This document shows positions 1 through 8,280 of a stretch of 64,000 nt of DNA, piece after piece. The notes below the pieces were generated by a model. The model did not search any database. It saw only the letters and a program-made list of their open reading frames with translations, and was not told where the DNA came from. A program made the position numbers and the translations under genes. The stretch's first letter is position 1, and every line of letters begins with the position of its first letter. The stretch comes from Streptomyces echinatus (lineage in GTDB: Bacteria; Actinomycetota; Actinomycetes; Streptomycetales; Streptomycetaceae): the NCBI RefSeq assembly GCF_014203595.1, contig NZ_JACHJK010000006.1, positions 1 through 64,000 of the forward strand. Reading direction: 5' to 3'.

Positions 1-319
1 CGACGACGGGAATGTCGGACCGCTCGCGCAGCAGGTACGGCACGCCGCCGATGTGGTCCTCGTGGCCGTGGGTGAGGACCACGGCGACGATGTCGTCGAG
101 CCGGTCCCGGATCGAGGTGAAGTCCGGCAGGATCACGTCCACGCCGGGCTGGGTCTCCTCGGGGAACAGCACGCCGCAGTCGACGATGAGCAGCTTGCCC
201 GCGTGCTCGAAGACGGTCATGTTGCGGCCGATCTCACCAAGGCCGCCCAGGGCGACGACCCGCAGCCCTCCTTCGGGAAGGGGCGGCGCGGCTTTCAGCT
301 CGGGGTGCGGATGACTCAT
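1..319 (-). CDS. rnj: Ribonuclease J, N-terminal part (cut by window edge)
   Basis: Encodes the first ~106 residues of a metallo-beta-lactamase/beta-CASP ribonuclease, which acts in RNA processing and decay. The visible protein starts MSHPHPEL and has the GGLGEIGRN segment, the LLIVDCGVLFPEE strand and the zinc motif THGHEDHIGG (HxHxDH). These are diagnostic of RNase J and fit the Streptomyces protein end to end as far as it goes. The start is the ATG at 319. The beta-CASP half lies outside the window. From memory, the usual Streptomyces neighbour upstream of rnj is dapA; here the upstream gene is instead a divergent GNAT, so this may be a paralogue or a rearranged locus. Confidence 0.93.
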   Translation of the reverse strand, partial: MSHPHPELKAAPPLPEGGLRVVALGGLGEIGRNMTVFEHAGKLLIVDCGVLFPEETQPGVDVILPDFTSIRDRLDDIVAVVLTHGHEDHIGGVPYLLRERSDIPVV

Positions 320-627
320 ACCCTGACGGTACCCGGAGAGCGGGACAGGGTGATCCATTGCCTGTGCCGTCTCCTTTCCCGACGGAGCGGGGCGCCCGCG
401 GTGGGTGCCCCGGCGCGACCGGAGCGTGACCGGGGCAGGCCGGCGGCCGGAACGGGGAGCGGCGGAAGCGGTGCCATCTTCCCCGGCCGGCCACGTTCGC
501 GCGGTGCCGGCGGCGAACGTGGCCGGCCGGGGCCTGGGCGAGCGGTTCCCGGGAGCGGTGCGGGAACGCCTGCCCGAGCAGCCGACCCGGCGCACGAAGG
601 CGCTTCCCGGTGCGAAATACTCTCCCG
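320..627. other. Divergent intergenic region with two hairpins
   Basis: No gene is supported in this 308-bp gap between two divergently transcribed genes. It holds a near-perfect 9-bp hairpin at 389-411 and a perfect 20-bp hairpin at 481-532. An AATACT box at 615-620, seven bases before the ATG at 628, could be a -10 element for a leaderless GNAT transcript. Confidence 0.6.
481..532. repeat. Perfect 20-bp inverted repeat with a 12-nt loop
   Basis: The arms at 481-500 and 513-532 are exact reverse complements and contain GGCCGGCC and GCGAACGT. No T tract follows. Streptomyces terminators often look like this, but no visible gene ends here, since the flanking genes diverge. It may be an insulator, part of an untranslated leader, or the remnant terminator of a lost gene. 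Confidence 0.7.
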
Positions 628-1116
628 ATGAGTTCACGGACTTCCCCGACCAGCCAGCCGATCACGATACGGAGGGCCGTCGCGCGGGATGCCAAACGGC
701 TCACGCGGCTCGTGCGGGGCTCCAGCGCCTACGAGGGCAAGTACGCAGCCGCGGTCGCGGGCTACCGGGTCGGTCCCGATTACATCGAGGCCCACCGCAC
801 CTTCGTGGCCGTAGACGCCGACGAGCACGGAGGCCGGGTCCTCGGGTTCTACTCGCTCGTCCTCGCTCCACCGGAGCTCGACCTGCTGTTCGTCGCCGAC
901 GAAGTGCAGGGGCGGGGTATTGGACGGCGACTCGTCGCGCACATGCAGTCCGAGGCCCGTGCCGCCGGGATCGACCGTCTCAAGGTCGTGTCGCACCTTC
1001 CCGCCGAGGACTTCTACCACCGCGTCGGTGCGGTGCGGACCGGGACCGCGTTCGCGAACCCGCCCGCCGTGCCGTGGGACCGTCCCGAGTTCGAGTTCCG
1101 CATTCCTCCGGGATGA
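628..1116 (+). CDS. GNAT family N-acetyltransferase
   Basis: A 162-residue protein of the GCN5-related acetyltransferase fold, which transfers acetyl from acetyl-CoA to an amine. The N-terminal strand is ITIRRAVARDAKRL. A central LDLLFVADEVQGRGIGRRLVAHM segment (cited in part) carries the QGRGIG acetyl-CoA pyrophosphate loop, and FYHRVGAVRTG forms the usual C-terminal motif. Length is typical for a single-domain GNAT. The substrate cannot be told from sequence. I use the ATG at 628. A GTG at 610, with AAGG ten bases upstream, would add six residues. The gene stands alone, divergent from RNase J. Confidence 0.85.
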   Translation: MSSRTSPTSQPITIRRAVARDAKRLTRLVRGSSAYEGKYAAAVAGYRVGPDYIEAHRTFVAVDADEHGGRVLGFYSLVLAPPELDLLFVADEVQGRGIGRRLVAHMQSEARAAGIDRLKVVSHLPAEDFYHRVGAVRTGTAFANPPAVPWDRPEFEFRIPPG

Positions 1117-1470
1117 CGCGGTGTGCCGGTCGGCGGGGCACCGGCTGCGCCCGCACGGTGGCGGATCGCAGGACCCGCCGGACGCCGCGCGCTCCGTGTG
1201 TGCCGTCGCTTCTGCCCCTGAGCGGTGATCGCCCGCGCGACCGGCCTCCCCGGGCGCGCGACCGGAGCCGGTGGGTGAACCTGTGTCCTCGGAACGCGAG
1301 CCGGAGGCCGTGGGGGAGTGGTCCGGCTCGGTCTTCGCGCATGATCCGCTCATCACGAGGGCCACGGCGGACGGCCGCGACCGTGGCCGCCGGCCGGAAG
1401 CTGTCCCTTTGGTTTCCCGGTGCGTAGACTCCACAGCGAAGTGTGATCTTCGCGGGGCGGAGGACGCGGC
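1117..1470. other. Intergenic region upstream of the DUF485/symporter operon
   Basis: I see no credible gene in these 354 bp. Near the downstream end there is a TAGACT box at 1425-1430, which could be a -10 element. A short inverted repeat, GCGAAG-6-CTTCGC at 1436-1453, sits just before the ribosome binding site of the next gene and could be an operator or a leader hairpin. The decamer GCGCGACCGG occurs twice near 1234 and 1255. Confidence 0.4.
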
Positions 1471-1839
1471 ATGGGTGCACCCGGGACTCCCCGACGTGAA
1501 GTGGTCACGGGGGCTCCCCGCGCCTCGCACCGGCCCGCCCGCCCCGTCCGGGTGCACGCGGCGGACCCCGCCGCCGACCCCCTCGCCGTCCAGGCCCTGA
1601 TGCGACGTCAACTCCGGCTCGGGGCAATGGTGTTCGGTGTGCTGGCCGGAGGGACCGGACTGCTTCCCCTCGCCTTCTCCGCCCTGCCGGACCCCGCGGT
1701 GCGGCCGGGCAGCGCGCTGATCGTCTGGGCCGTTCTCGGTGTCGCCGTCTACCCCGCCCTCGTCGTCCTCGGCCGGTGGTACGTCGTACGCGCCGAACGC
1801 GTCGAACGGGACACCGCCGCGGACCTCGAAAGGTCCTGA
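1471..1839 (+). CDS. DUF485-like small membrane protein
   Basis: A 122-residue protein with a hydrophilic N-terminal half and two hydrophobic segments (LGAMVFGVLAGGTGLLPLAF and SALIVWAVLGVAVYPALVVL). This is the layout of DUF485 proteins, which accompany acetate/solute:sodium symporters of the SSS family. It directly precedes such a symporter, so it is probably its accessory subunit in the cytoplasmic membrane. The ATG at 1471 follows a GCGGAGG-type ribosome binding site. The family call rests on topology and context rather than a signature motif. Confidence 0.7.
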   Translation: MGAPGTPRREVVTGAPRASHRPARPVRVHAADPAADPLAVQALMRRQLRLGAMVFGVLAGGTGLLPLAFSALPDPAVRPGSALIVWAVLGVAVYPALVVLGRWYVVRAERVERDTAADLERS

Positions 1840-1891
1840 CGGTGACCGACGTCCGGCCCCCCGGACCCGGCCGCGCGCCAGGGGCCGCCGG

Positions 1892-3646
1892 GTGAACCAG
1901 ACCTACGGCATCGTGGCCGTGTCCGCGGCGCTCGTCGCGACCCTGGTGATCGGCTCGACGGGGCTGCGCGTCTCCCGCACCACGTCCGACTTCTACGTCG
2001 CCTCCCGTACCGTCCCGCCGTACCTCAACGCCATGGCCGTCAGCGGCGAGTACCTCTCGGCGGCCTCCTTCCTCGGCATCGCCGGACTCGTCGCCGCCCA
2101 GGGCGTCGAGATGCTCTGGTTCCCCGTCGGCTACGCCGCCGGCTATCTCGTCCTGCTCGTGTTCGTCGCCGCCCCGCTGCGCCGCTCCGGCGCCTACACC
2201 CTTCCCGACTTCGCCGACTCCCGGCTCGAGTCCAAGGCCGCCCGGCGCGTCGCGGGCGTCCTCGTCGTCGGTGTCGGCTGGCTCTACCTGCTGCCCCAAC
2301 TGCAGGGCGCGGGACTCACCCTCGGCCTCGTCACCGGCGCACCACGCTGGCTCGGCGGCGTGCTCGTCGCCGTGGTCGTCACCCTGGCCGTGGCCGCCGG
2401 CGGCATGCGCAGCATCACCTTCGTCCAGGCGTTCCAGTACTGCCTGAAGCTGACCGCGCTCCTCGTCCCCGCGGTCTTCCTGGTCATCGCCTGGCACGGC
2501 GACCCGCATCCGGCCCGTGCCGTGGACGAGCCGCCGACCTTCCGCCGGCACACCCAGGTCACCGTCGAGAGCACCGTCCGCATTCGGATCGACGCCCCGC
2601 TGCGGGCGGTGGTGACCGGCACCGTGGACGGCGAGGGCCACGACGGCGGCCGGCTGGTGCTGGACCCCGGGGTGCACGAGGTCCGGGCCGGGACGACGCT
2701 CCGGTTCCCGCCCGAGGCCCCGGTGCCGGGGCGCGAGGGCGACGACGTCCGGCGCGGCGGCGCCGCCGGCTGGGCGGCACCGCTGTCCGGCGGCAAGGAC
2801 GATCACCCGCTGTACACCACGTACGGGCTGATCTGCGCCACCTTCCTCGGCACCATGGGGCTGCCCCACGTCCTCGTCCGCTTCTACACCAATCCCGACG
2901 GCCGCGCCGCCCGGCGCACCACGGTGATCGTGCTCGCCCTGGTCGGCGGCTTCTACCTGCTGCCGCCCCTCTACGGCCTCCTCGGCCGGCTCTACGCCCC
3001 CGACCTGCTGCTCACCGGCAACACGGACGCCGCCGTCCTCGTGCTGCCGGAACGGCTCCTCGGCGGCGTCGTCGGCGACCTCCTCGGCGCGCTGATCGCC
3101 GCCGGCGCCTGTGCCGCCTTCCTGTCCACCGCCTCCGGGCTCACGCTGTCCGTCGCGGGCGTGCTCAGCCAGGACGTGCTGCCGACGCTCGGCGTCCGCC
3201 GCTTCCGGCTCGCCACGCTCCTGGCGGTCGCCGTGCCGGTCACCGTGAGCGTGGCCGCCAGCAAGCTCCCCGTCGCCAACGCCGTGGGGCTCGCCTTCGC
3301 GGTGGCCGCCTCCTCCTTCTGCCCGTTGCTGGTGCTGGGCATCTGGTGGCGCGGACTCACCGCGCCCGGCGCGGTCGCGGGGCTCCTCACCGGCGGGGGC
3401 AGCGCCTTCACCGCGGTCGCGCTGACCATCGCCGGCCCCCTGGCCGACGGCTGGACACACACCCTGCTCGCCTGGCCGGCCGTGTGGACGGTGCCGCTCG
3501 GCTTCCTCACCATGATCCTGGTCTCCCTGGCCACCCGGGACCGGATCCCGGCCGGCACCGAGGCGGCCATGGCCCGCCTCCATCTGCCCGAACGCCCGGC
3601 CGGCCGGGGCGCGCCCACCACTCGCCGAGGAGTGACGACCCCATGA
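1892..3646 (+). CDS. Sodium:solute symporter (cation/acetate symporter family)
   Basis: A 584-residue polytopic membrane protein of the SSS family. The N terminus VNQTYGIVAVSAALVATLVI leads into the family pattern SDFYVASRTVPPYLNAMAVSGEYLSAASFLG (cited by key parts), with further SSS segments AAGGMRSITFVQAFQYCLK and LGTMGLPHVLVRFYTNP. Between TM helices, around residues 210-300, is a hydrophilic insertion with PEAPVPGREGDD that is likely extracytoplasmic. The preceding DUF485 gene and following LytS kinase suggest regulated carboxylate (acetate- or pyruvate-like) uptake. The GTG at 1892 follows CAGGGG. The substrate is inferred from the family only. Confidence 0.85.
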   Translation: MNQTYGIVAVSAALVATLVIGSTGLRVSRTTSDFYVASRTVPPYLNAMAVSGEYLSAASFLGIAGLVAAQGVEMLWFPVGYAAGYLVLLVFVAAPLRRSGAYTLPDFADSRLESKAARRVAGVLVVGVGWLYLLPQLQGAGLTLGLVTGAPRWLGGVLVAVVVTLAVAAGGMRSITFVQAFQYCLKLTALLVPAVFLVIAWHGDPHPARAVDEPPTFRRHTQVTVESTVRIRIDAPLRAVVTGTVDGEGHDGGRLVLDPGVHEVRAGTTLRFPPEAPVPGREGDDVRRGGAAGWAAPLSGGKDDHPLYTTYGLICATFLGTMGLPHVLVRFYTNPDGRAARRTTVIVLALVGGFYLLPPLYGLLGRLYAPDLLLTGNTDAAVLVLPERLLGGVVGDLLGALIAAGACAAFLSTASGLTLSVAGVLSQDVLPTLGVRRFRLATLLAVAVPVTVSVAASKLPVANAVGLAFAVAASSFCPLLVLGIWWRGLTAPGAVAGLLTGGGSAFTAVALTIAGPLADGWTHTLLAWPAVWTVPLGFLTMILVSLATRDRIPAGTEAAMARLHLPERPAGRGAPTTRRGVTTP

Positions 3647-3680
3647 CCCTCCCACGGACCGCAGCCGCCCGGACCCGCGC

Positions 3681-4895
3681 ATGACCGGGCTGCTCGTCGC
3701 CGTGGGCGGCACCCTGCTCTTCGCCGCGGGCCTCGCCGCGGGACGGCTGCTCGCCCGCCGGTCCGCCGAGGGCGGCACGGACCTCGGCTCCCCGGTGGAA
3801 CGCGCCACCTTCCACACCCTGCACACCGCCTCCGTGGCCGCGCCCCCGCTGCGCGCCGGGCTCACCGAGGACGCGGCCCGCAAGGCGGTACGACGGCTCC
3901 GGCCGCTGTTCGGCACGGCCGCGCTCGGCCTCACCGCCGACGACCGGCTGCTGGCCTGGGACGGTCCGGGCCGGCACCACGAGGACACGGTCCTGGACCG
4001 GGGGCGCCAAGTGCGGGACACCGGCCGCACCCAGACCTTCGCCGTCGACTGCCGGGACCCGGACTGCCCCGTGCGCTGGGGCGCCGCCGCACCGCTCACC
4101 GTCGAACAGCGGGTGCTCGGCGCCCTCGTCGTGCTCGGCGGCACGGAGTCGGCGTCCGTGGTCCGGGCCACCCGGGAGGTGGCCCGCTGGGTCTCCGTAC
4201 AGCTCGAACTCGCCGAACTCGACCGGACCCGCACCGGGCTGATCGAGGCGGAGATCCGGGCGCTGCGCGCGCAGATCTCCCCGCACTTCATCTACAACTC
4301 CCTGGCGACGATCGCCTCCTTCGTCCGCACCGACCCCGAGCGGGCCCGCGAACTCCTGCTGGAGTTCGCCGACTTCACCCGCTACTCGTTCCGCCGGCAC
4401 GGCGAGTTCACCACCCTGGCCGAGGAACTGCGCTCCGTCGAGCAGTTCCTGGAGCTGGTCCGCGCCCGGTTCGGGCAGCGGCTGGAGGTGACCCTGCAGA
4501 TCGCCCCGGAGGTGCTGCCCGTGGCGGTGCCCTTCCTCTGCCTGCAGCCGCTGGTGGAGAACGCGGTCAAGCACGGGCTGGAGGAGAGCGTCGAGCGCAG
4601 CCGGATCACCATCAGCGCGCAGGACGAGGGGGCGACGGCCCGCATCGTCATCGAGGACAACGGGGTCGGCATGGAGCCGGACCGGCTCCGCCGGATCCTG
4701 CGCGGCGAGGGCAGCCCCTCGACGGGCATCGGGCTGCGCAATGTGGACGAGCGGATGCGGCAGGTCTACGGCGACGACCACGGTCTGGTGATCGAGACCG
4801 GCGTCGGGGCGGGGATGAAGATCACGGCCCGCATCCCCAAGTACCGGCCCGGAGTGCACAGCGCGCCGCCCCGCACGGCGTCCGGGAGGGGATGA
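3681..4895 (+). CDS. LytS/YehU-type sensor histidine kinase
   Basis: A 404-residue sensor kinase with one N-terminal membrane helix (LLVAVGGTLLFAAGLAAG), a GAF-like sensory region at about residues 60-170, a His_kinase phosphoacceptor segment and a HATPase domain. The phosphorylated residue is predicted to be His202 in QISPHFIYNSL. The N box is LQPLVENAVKHG, the G boxes are EDNGVGM and STGIGLRNVDERM. Such kinases normally partner LytTR response regulators. None is adjacent here, and the only LytTR gene in the window is at 58645-59445. It follows the symporter at 34 bp and is probably co-transcribed, suggesting it controls or senses that transporter's substrate. Confidence 0.92.
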   Translation: MTGLLVAVGGTLLFAAGLAAGRLLARRSAEGGTDLGSPVERATFHTLHTASVAAPPLRAGLTEDAARKAVRRLRPLFGTAALGLTADDRLLAWDGPGRHHEDTVLDRGRQVRDTGRTQTFAVDCRDPDCPVRWGAAAPLTVEQRVLGALVVLGGTESASVVRATREVARWVSVQLELAELDRTRTGLIEAEIRALRAQISPHFIYNSLATIASFVRTDPERARELLLEFADFTRYSFRRHGEFTTLAEELRSVEQFLELVRARFGQRLEVTLQIAPEVLPVAVPFLCLQPLVENAVKHGLEESVERSRITISAQDEGATARIVIEDNGVGMEPDRLRRILRGEGSPSTGIGLRNVDERMRQVYGDDHGLVIETGVGAGMKITARIPKYRPGVHSAPPRTASGRG

Positions 4896-4923
4896 CCGGC
4901 CGCCGGCGGGAGGGGCGAACAGG

Positions 4924-6354
4924 TCACGGCACCTCGGTGGCCGGTGCCTGCTGCCGCTGCCGCCGGGCGGCCATCACGGCGTAGACGATGATCCCGGCGA
5001 ACAGGAACAGCACGCCCTGGTACACCGCCGCGTAGCCGGCGCCCGCCATCAGCCAGACCGAGAAGGCGGCGGCCACCGCGGTGACCACGGAGTCCCGCAC
5101 CAGCCGCGCCCGGTCGACCGCCTCGGGCCGGCCGGCCACGAGGTGGAAGATCTGCGCGGCGGCGGCCAGCAGATACGGCACGGTCGCGGTGAACGTGGTG
5201 ACGAGGACCAGCACCTCGAAGACCTTGCCCGAGCCCGAGAAGTAGTTGTAGACGGTGAGCATCGAGGCGAGGACGACGGTCACGCCGACGCCGACCGTGG
5301 GCACGCCCCGCCGGCGGCGCGTGAAGGCGTTCGGGAACAGACCGTCGCGGGCCGCCGCGTACGGCGTCTGGGCGCTGAGCAGGGTCCAGCCGTTGAGGCA
5401 GCCGGTCATCGACACCAGGGCGGCGAGCGCCACCGCCGTACCGCCCCAGGCGCCGCCGAACATCGTGTTCACGGCGTCCGAGAACGGCGCGGTGGAGGTC
5501 ACCAGACGGTCGTGCGGGACCGTGCCGAACACGGACAGCGTGCCCAGCAGGTACACCAGCGCGGCGCCCGCGGTGCCGATGACGGTGGCGCGGCCGACGT
5601 TGCGCCGGGCGTTCTTGACCTCGCCCGCGCTGACGGCGGCGGACTCCACCCCGAGGTAGGAGAAGAGCAGCAGGGCGGCCGACGCGGACACCGCGCCGAC
5701 GGCGCCGTGGCCACTGGTGTTGAACGGCCCCAGCCGGTCGGGGTCGAAGAAGAACAGACCGCCGACCGCGACGAGCAGCAGCGGCACGAACTTCAGCACC
5801 GTCGAGACCAGCTGGACGGCGCCCACGTAACGGGTGCCGGCGAAGTTGGCCAGGGCGGGCAGCCACTGCAGGGCCAGCGCGGCCAGACAGGCGGTCCAGC
5901 GGTGACCGTTCACCGGGATCAGCACGTCGAGGTAGCCGACGGCGGCGACGGCGAGCGCGGCGTTCGACACCCAGGTGGTGATCCAGTACGACCAGGCCGC
6001 GAGGAAGCCCGCGAAGTCACCGAACGCCTCGCGGGCGTAGACGTACGGACTGCCGGTGCGGGGGTCGCGGGCGGCGAGCCGGCCGAAGACCAGGGCGAGC
6101 GCGATGGCGCCGACGGTGAGCACCACGAAGGCGACCAGGCTGACCGTGCCATAGGGGGCGATGGAGGCGGGCAGCAGGAAGATACCGCCGCCGATGATGT
6201 TGCCCATGACCAGCGCGGTGGCCACGGGCAGGCCGAACCGGCGGGCATGCCTGCCGGTGTCGTGGTCCGGGTCCTCGACGGGAACCGTGGGGGGCTCCGC
6301 GGTGATCTCCGCGGGGGCCGGAGCCGGCTGCGGGACGGTCCCGGTGCTGTGCAT
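4924..6354 (-). CDS. APC-family amino acid permease, probable hydroxyproline/proline importer
   Basis: A 476-residue, roughly 12-helix permease of the amino acid-polyamine-organocation superfamily. The first helix carries VMGNIIGGGIFLLPAS, the unwound substrate-binding GxG region of APC proteins. LLLFSYLGVESAAVSAGEVKN is the TM6 signature. Similarity is closest to the arginine/ornithine antiporter-like branch. It is the last gene on the minus strand of the hydroxyproline locus, so hydroxyproline or proline import is the likely role by context. The ATG at 6354 is chosen because AGAGG lies about ten bases upstream; an ATG at 6372 would add six residues. It may have its own promoter in the 200-bp gap after gntR. 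Confidence 0.85.
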   Translation of the reverse strand: MHSTGTVPQPAPAPAEITAEPPTVPVEDPDHDTGRHARRFGLPVATALVMGNIIGGGIFLLPASIAPYGTVSLVAFVVLTVGAIALALVFGRLAARDPRTGSPYVYAREAFGDFAGFLAAWSYWITTWVSNAALAVAAVGYLDVLIPVNGHRWTACLAALALQWLPALANFAGTRYVGAVQLVSTVLKFVPLLLVAVGGLFFFDPDRLGPFNTSGHGAVGAVSASAALLLFSYLGVESAAVSAGEVKNARRNVGRATVIGTAGAALVYLLGTLSVFGTVPHDRLVTSTAPFSDAVNTMFGGAWGGTAVALAALVSMTGCLNGWTLLSAQTPYAAARDGLFPNAFTRRRRGVPTVGVGVTVVLASMLTVYNYFSGSGKVFEVLVLVTTFTATVPYLLAAAAQIFHLVAGRPEAVDRARLVRDSVVTAVAAAFSVWLMAGAGYAAVYQGVLFLFAGIIVYAVMAARRQRQQAPATEVP

Positions 6355-6380
6355 GGGTGGTGCGCCTCTCATGGAACTGA

Positions 6381-6401
6381 CGTCCCGGGATCGCCGGGAC
6401 G
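6381..6401. terminator. Hairpin between gntR and the permease
   Basis: CGTCCCGG and CCGGGACG form an 8-bp perfect stem with a five-base loop. It lies just upstream of the permease start, so it is either the terminator of the gntR-epimerase unit or a leader hairpin. Confidence 0.45.
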
Positions 6402-6555
6402 GGCCCCATGGTCGGGGATGCGTCGATCTGACACAAAATCGCCGCTCGTTGTTTCGCGCAGGACGCCTGTGCGCGCAAAAAGCGTCGTGGCACGGCCTTC
6501 GCGCCGCCGGATGTCCGGTGCCGCGCTCCTCGGGGCGTGGAGGGGACGGGCGCCG

Positions 6556-7245
6556 TCAGTCCGCCGCCCACAGGCCGCGCACATGACCCAGATGCCGGGT
6601 CATGATCGCGTGCACGGCCTTCTCGTCGCGCTCCAGCAGGGCGTCCAGCAGCTCCAGGTGCTCCTCGGCGGAGGCGAGCAGCCGGCCCGCCTCCACCAGC
6701 GCGGTCAGACCGTACAGGCGGGAGCGCCCCCGCAGGTCGGCGACGACCTCGACCAGGTGGGCGTTGCCCGCCAGGGCGAGCAGACCGAGGTGGAAGCGGG
6801 TGTCCGCCTCCACATAGGCGATCAGGTCGCCCGCCACCGCGGCGGTGACGATCTCCCGGGCGGCCGGCCGCAGCGCCTCCAGCGAGACCCGGTCGGCCGT
6901 GCGGGCCAGGGCCACCACGGTGGGGATCTCGATGAGCGCCCGGATGTGCGTGTACTCGTCCAGCTGCCGGTCGGAGACGGCGGTGACCCGGAAGCCCTTG
7001 TTGGGCACGGTGTCGACCAGCCCCTCCTTGGCGAGGTCCAGCATCGCCTCGCGTACCGGCGTCGCCGAGACGCCGAACCGGGTGGCCAGTGACGGCGCCG
7101 AGTACACCTCGCCGGGCCGCAGCTCGCCCGCGATCAGCGCGGCGCGCAGGGCGTCCGCCACCCGCTCGCGGTAGCTGCTCCGCCGGCCGCCGAGCCGGGG
7201 GAGCGCGGGCATCTCCGTCGGCGCCCCTCGCGTGTTCTGTGCCAT
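6556..7245 (-). CDS. GntR-family regulator (FadR/FCD subfamily) of the hydroxyproline locus
   Basis: A 229-residue transcription factor. The winged helix-turn-helix covers about residues 20-85, with the GntR signature LRPGEVYSAPSLATRFGVSATPVREAMLDLAKEG (key residues PS-LA-FGVS-PVREA). It is followed by an all-helical FCD ligand domain with the metal-binding pattern D-x3-H in EADTRFHLGLLALAGN and later histidines near HAIMTRHLGHVRG. It lies 22 bp after the epimerase gene on the same strand and probably represses the pathway genes. The likely operator is the TGTGACATANTACTGG motif at 9201 and 12203. I chose ATG 7245 (GGTGA eight bases upstream); ATG 7254 and GTG 7257 are alternatives. Confidence 0.9.
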   Translation of the reverse strand: MAQNTRGAPTEMPALPRLGGRRSSYRERVADALRAALIAGELRPGEVYSAPSLATRFGVSATPVREAMLDLAKEGLVDTVPNKGFRVTAVSDRQLDEYTHIRALIEIPTVVALARTADRVSLEALRPAAREIVTAAVAGDLIAYVEADTRFHLGLLALAGNAHLVEVVADLRGRSRLYGLTALVEAGRLLASAEEHLELLDALLERDEKAVHAIMTRHLGHVRGLWAAD

Positions 7246-7267
7246 GTCACGCATCACCGGGGTGAGT

Positions 7268-8269
7268 CTAGAGGACGAATCCTTCCGGGAACGGATCGGT
7301 CGGGTCCAGCAGGTACTGCGCGGTTCCCGTGATCCACGCGCGGCCGGTGAAACTGGGCAGCACGGCCGGCACCCCGGCCACCTCCGTCGTCCCCAGCAGC
7401 CGCCCGGTGAAGTGGGTGCCGATGAAGGACTCGTTCACGAACTCGGTGTGCAACGGGAGTTCACCGCGCGCGTGCAGTTGCGCCATGCGCGCGCTCGTCC
7501 CCGTGCCGCACGGGGACCGGTCGAACCAGCCCGGGTGGATGACCATGGCGTGGCGTGAGTGCCGGGCCGTCGCGCCGGGCGCGTACAGGTGGACGTGGTG
7601 GCAGCCGCGGATCGACGGATCCTCCGGGTGCACCGGCTCCTCCCGTTCGTTGACCGCGCGCATCAGTGCCAGGCCCGCCGCCAGGATGTCGTCCTTGCGG
7701 GCGCGGTCGAAGGGCAGCCCGAGGGCGTCGAGCGGGAGGATCGCGTAGAAGTTGCCGCCGTAGGCCAGGTCGTAGGTGACCGTGCGGCCGTCGGGCAGGG
7801 TGAGCCCCCGGTCCAGGGCGACGGCGAACGAGGGCACGTTCCGCAGCGTCACGTCGCGCGCGGCGCCGTTCTCCACCGCCACCTCGGCGACCACCACGCC
7901 GGCCGGGGTGTCGAGCCTGATGGTGGTCACCGGCTCCACGACCTCCACCATCCCGGTCTCGACCAGCACGGTCGCCACCCCGATGGTGCCGTGCCCGCAC
8001 ATCGGCAGATAGCCGGAGACCTCGATGTAGAGCACGCCCCAGTCGCAGTCGGGGCGGCTCGGCGGCTGCAGGATGGCGCCGCTCATCGCCGCGTGGCCAC
8101 GCGGCTCGTTCATCAGCAGGCGCTTGAGGTGGTCGCGGTGTTCCCGGAAGTACAGCCGCCGTTCGTTCATGGTCGCGCCGGGGACGGTGCCGATGCCGCC
8201 GGTGACCACGCGGGTCGGCATGCCCTCGGTGTGCGAGTCCACGGCGTGCAGGACGAGCTTGCTGCGCAT
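7268..8269 (-). CDS. 4-hydroxyproline 2-epimerase (proline racemase family)
   Basis: A 333-residue cofactor-independent epimerase. It is predicted to interconvert trans-4-hydroxy-L-proline and cis-4-hydroxy-D-proline, the first step of hydroxyproline breakdown. Both active-site cysteines are present: MCGHG about a third of the way along, and SPCGTGTSA in the C-terminal half. This makes it a racemase/epimerase rather than a one-thiol dehydratase. The N-terminal VDSHTEGMPTRVV and the HAAMSGAILQPP motif are family hallmarks. Choice of hydroxyproline over proline rests mainly on the adjacent dehydrogenase and deaminase genes. It lies 11 bp downstream of the deaminase gene, as one operon. Confidence 0.93.
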   Translation of the reverse strand: MRSKLVLHAVDSHTEGMPTRVVTGGIGTVPGATMNERRLYFREHRDHLKRLLMNEPRGHAAMSGAILQPPSRPDCDWGVLYIEVSGYLPMCGHGTIGVATVLVETGMVEVVEPVTTIRLDTPAGVVVAEVAVENGAARDVTLRNVPSFAVALDRGLTLPDGRTVTYDLAYGGNFYAILPLDALGLPFDRARKDDILAAGLALMRAVNEREEPVHPEDPSIRGCHHVHLYAPGATARHSRHAMVIHPGWFDRSPCGTGTSARMAQLHARGELPLHTEFVNESFIGTHFTGRLLGTTEVAGVPAVLPSFTGRAWITGTAQYLLDPTDPFPEGFVL

Positions 8270-8280
8270 GGTCCGGCTCC

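Noticed and set aside
1436..1453. GCGAAG/CTTCGC hairpin as a CRP-type or riboswitch element
   Set aside because: Too short and lacks either consensus; mentioned only as an intergenic feature.
1505..4291. A 928-codon open frame on the minus strand opposite the DUF485/symporter/kinase genes
   Set aside because: Its translation is low-complexity Arg/Gly/Ala-rich sequence with no domain, while the plus strand encodes clear families. It is a high-GC shadow frame, as are many other long open frames in this window.
7239..7254. ATGTCAC at the gntR start as a third full operator
   Set aside because: Only seven bases match and they are also needed to encode the Met-Arg-Asp-Met start region. It is kept only as a possible half-site.
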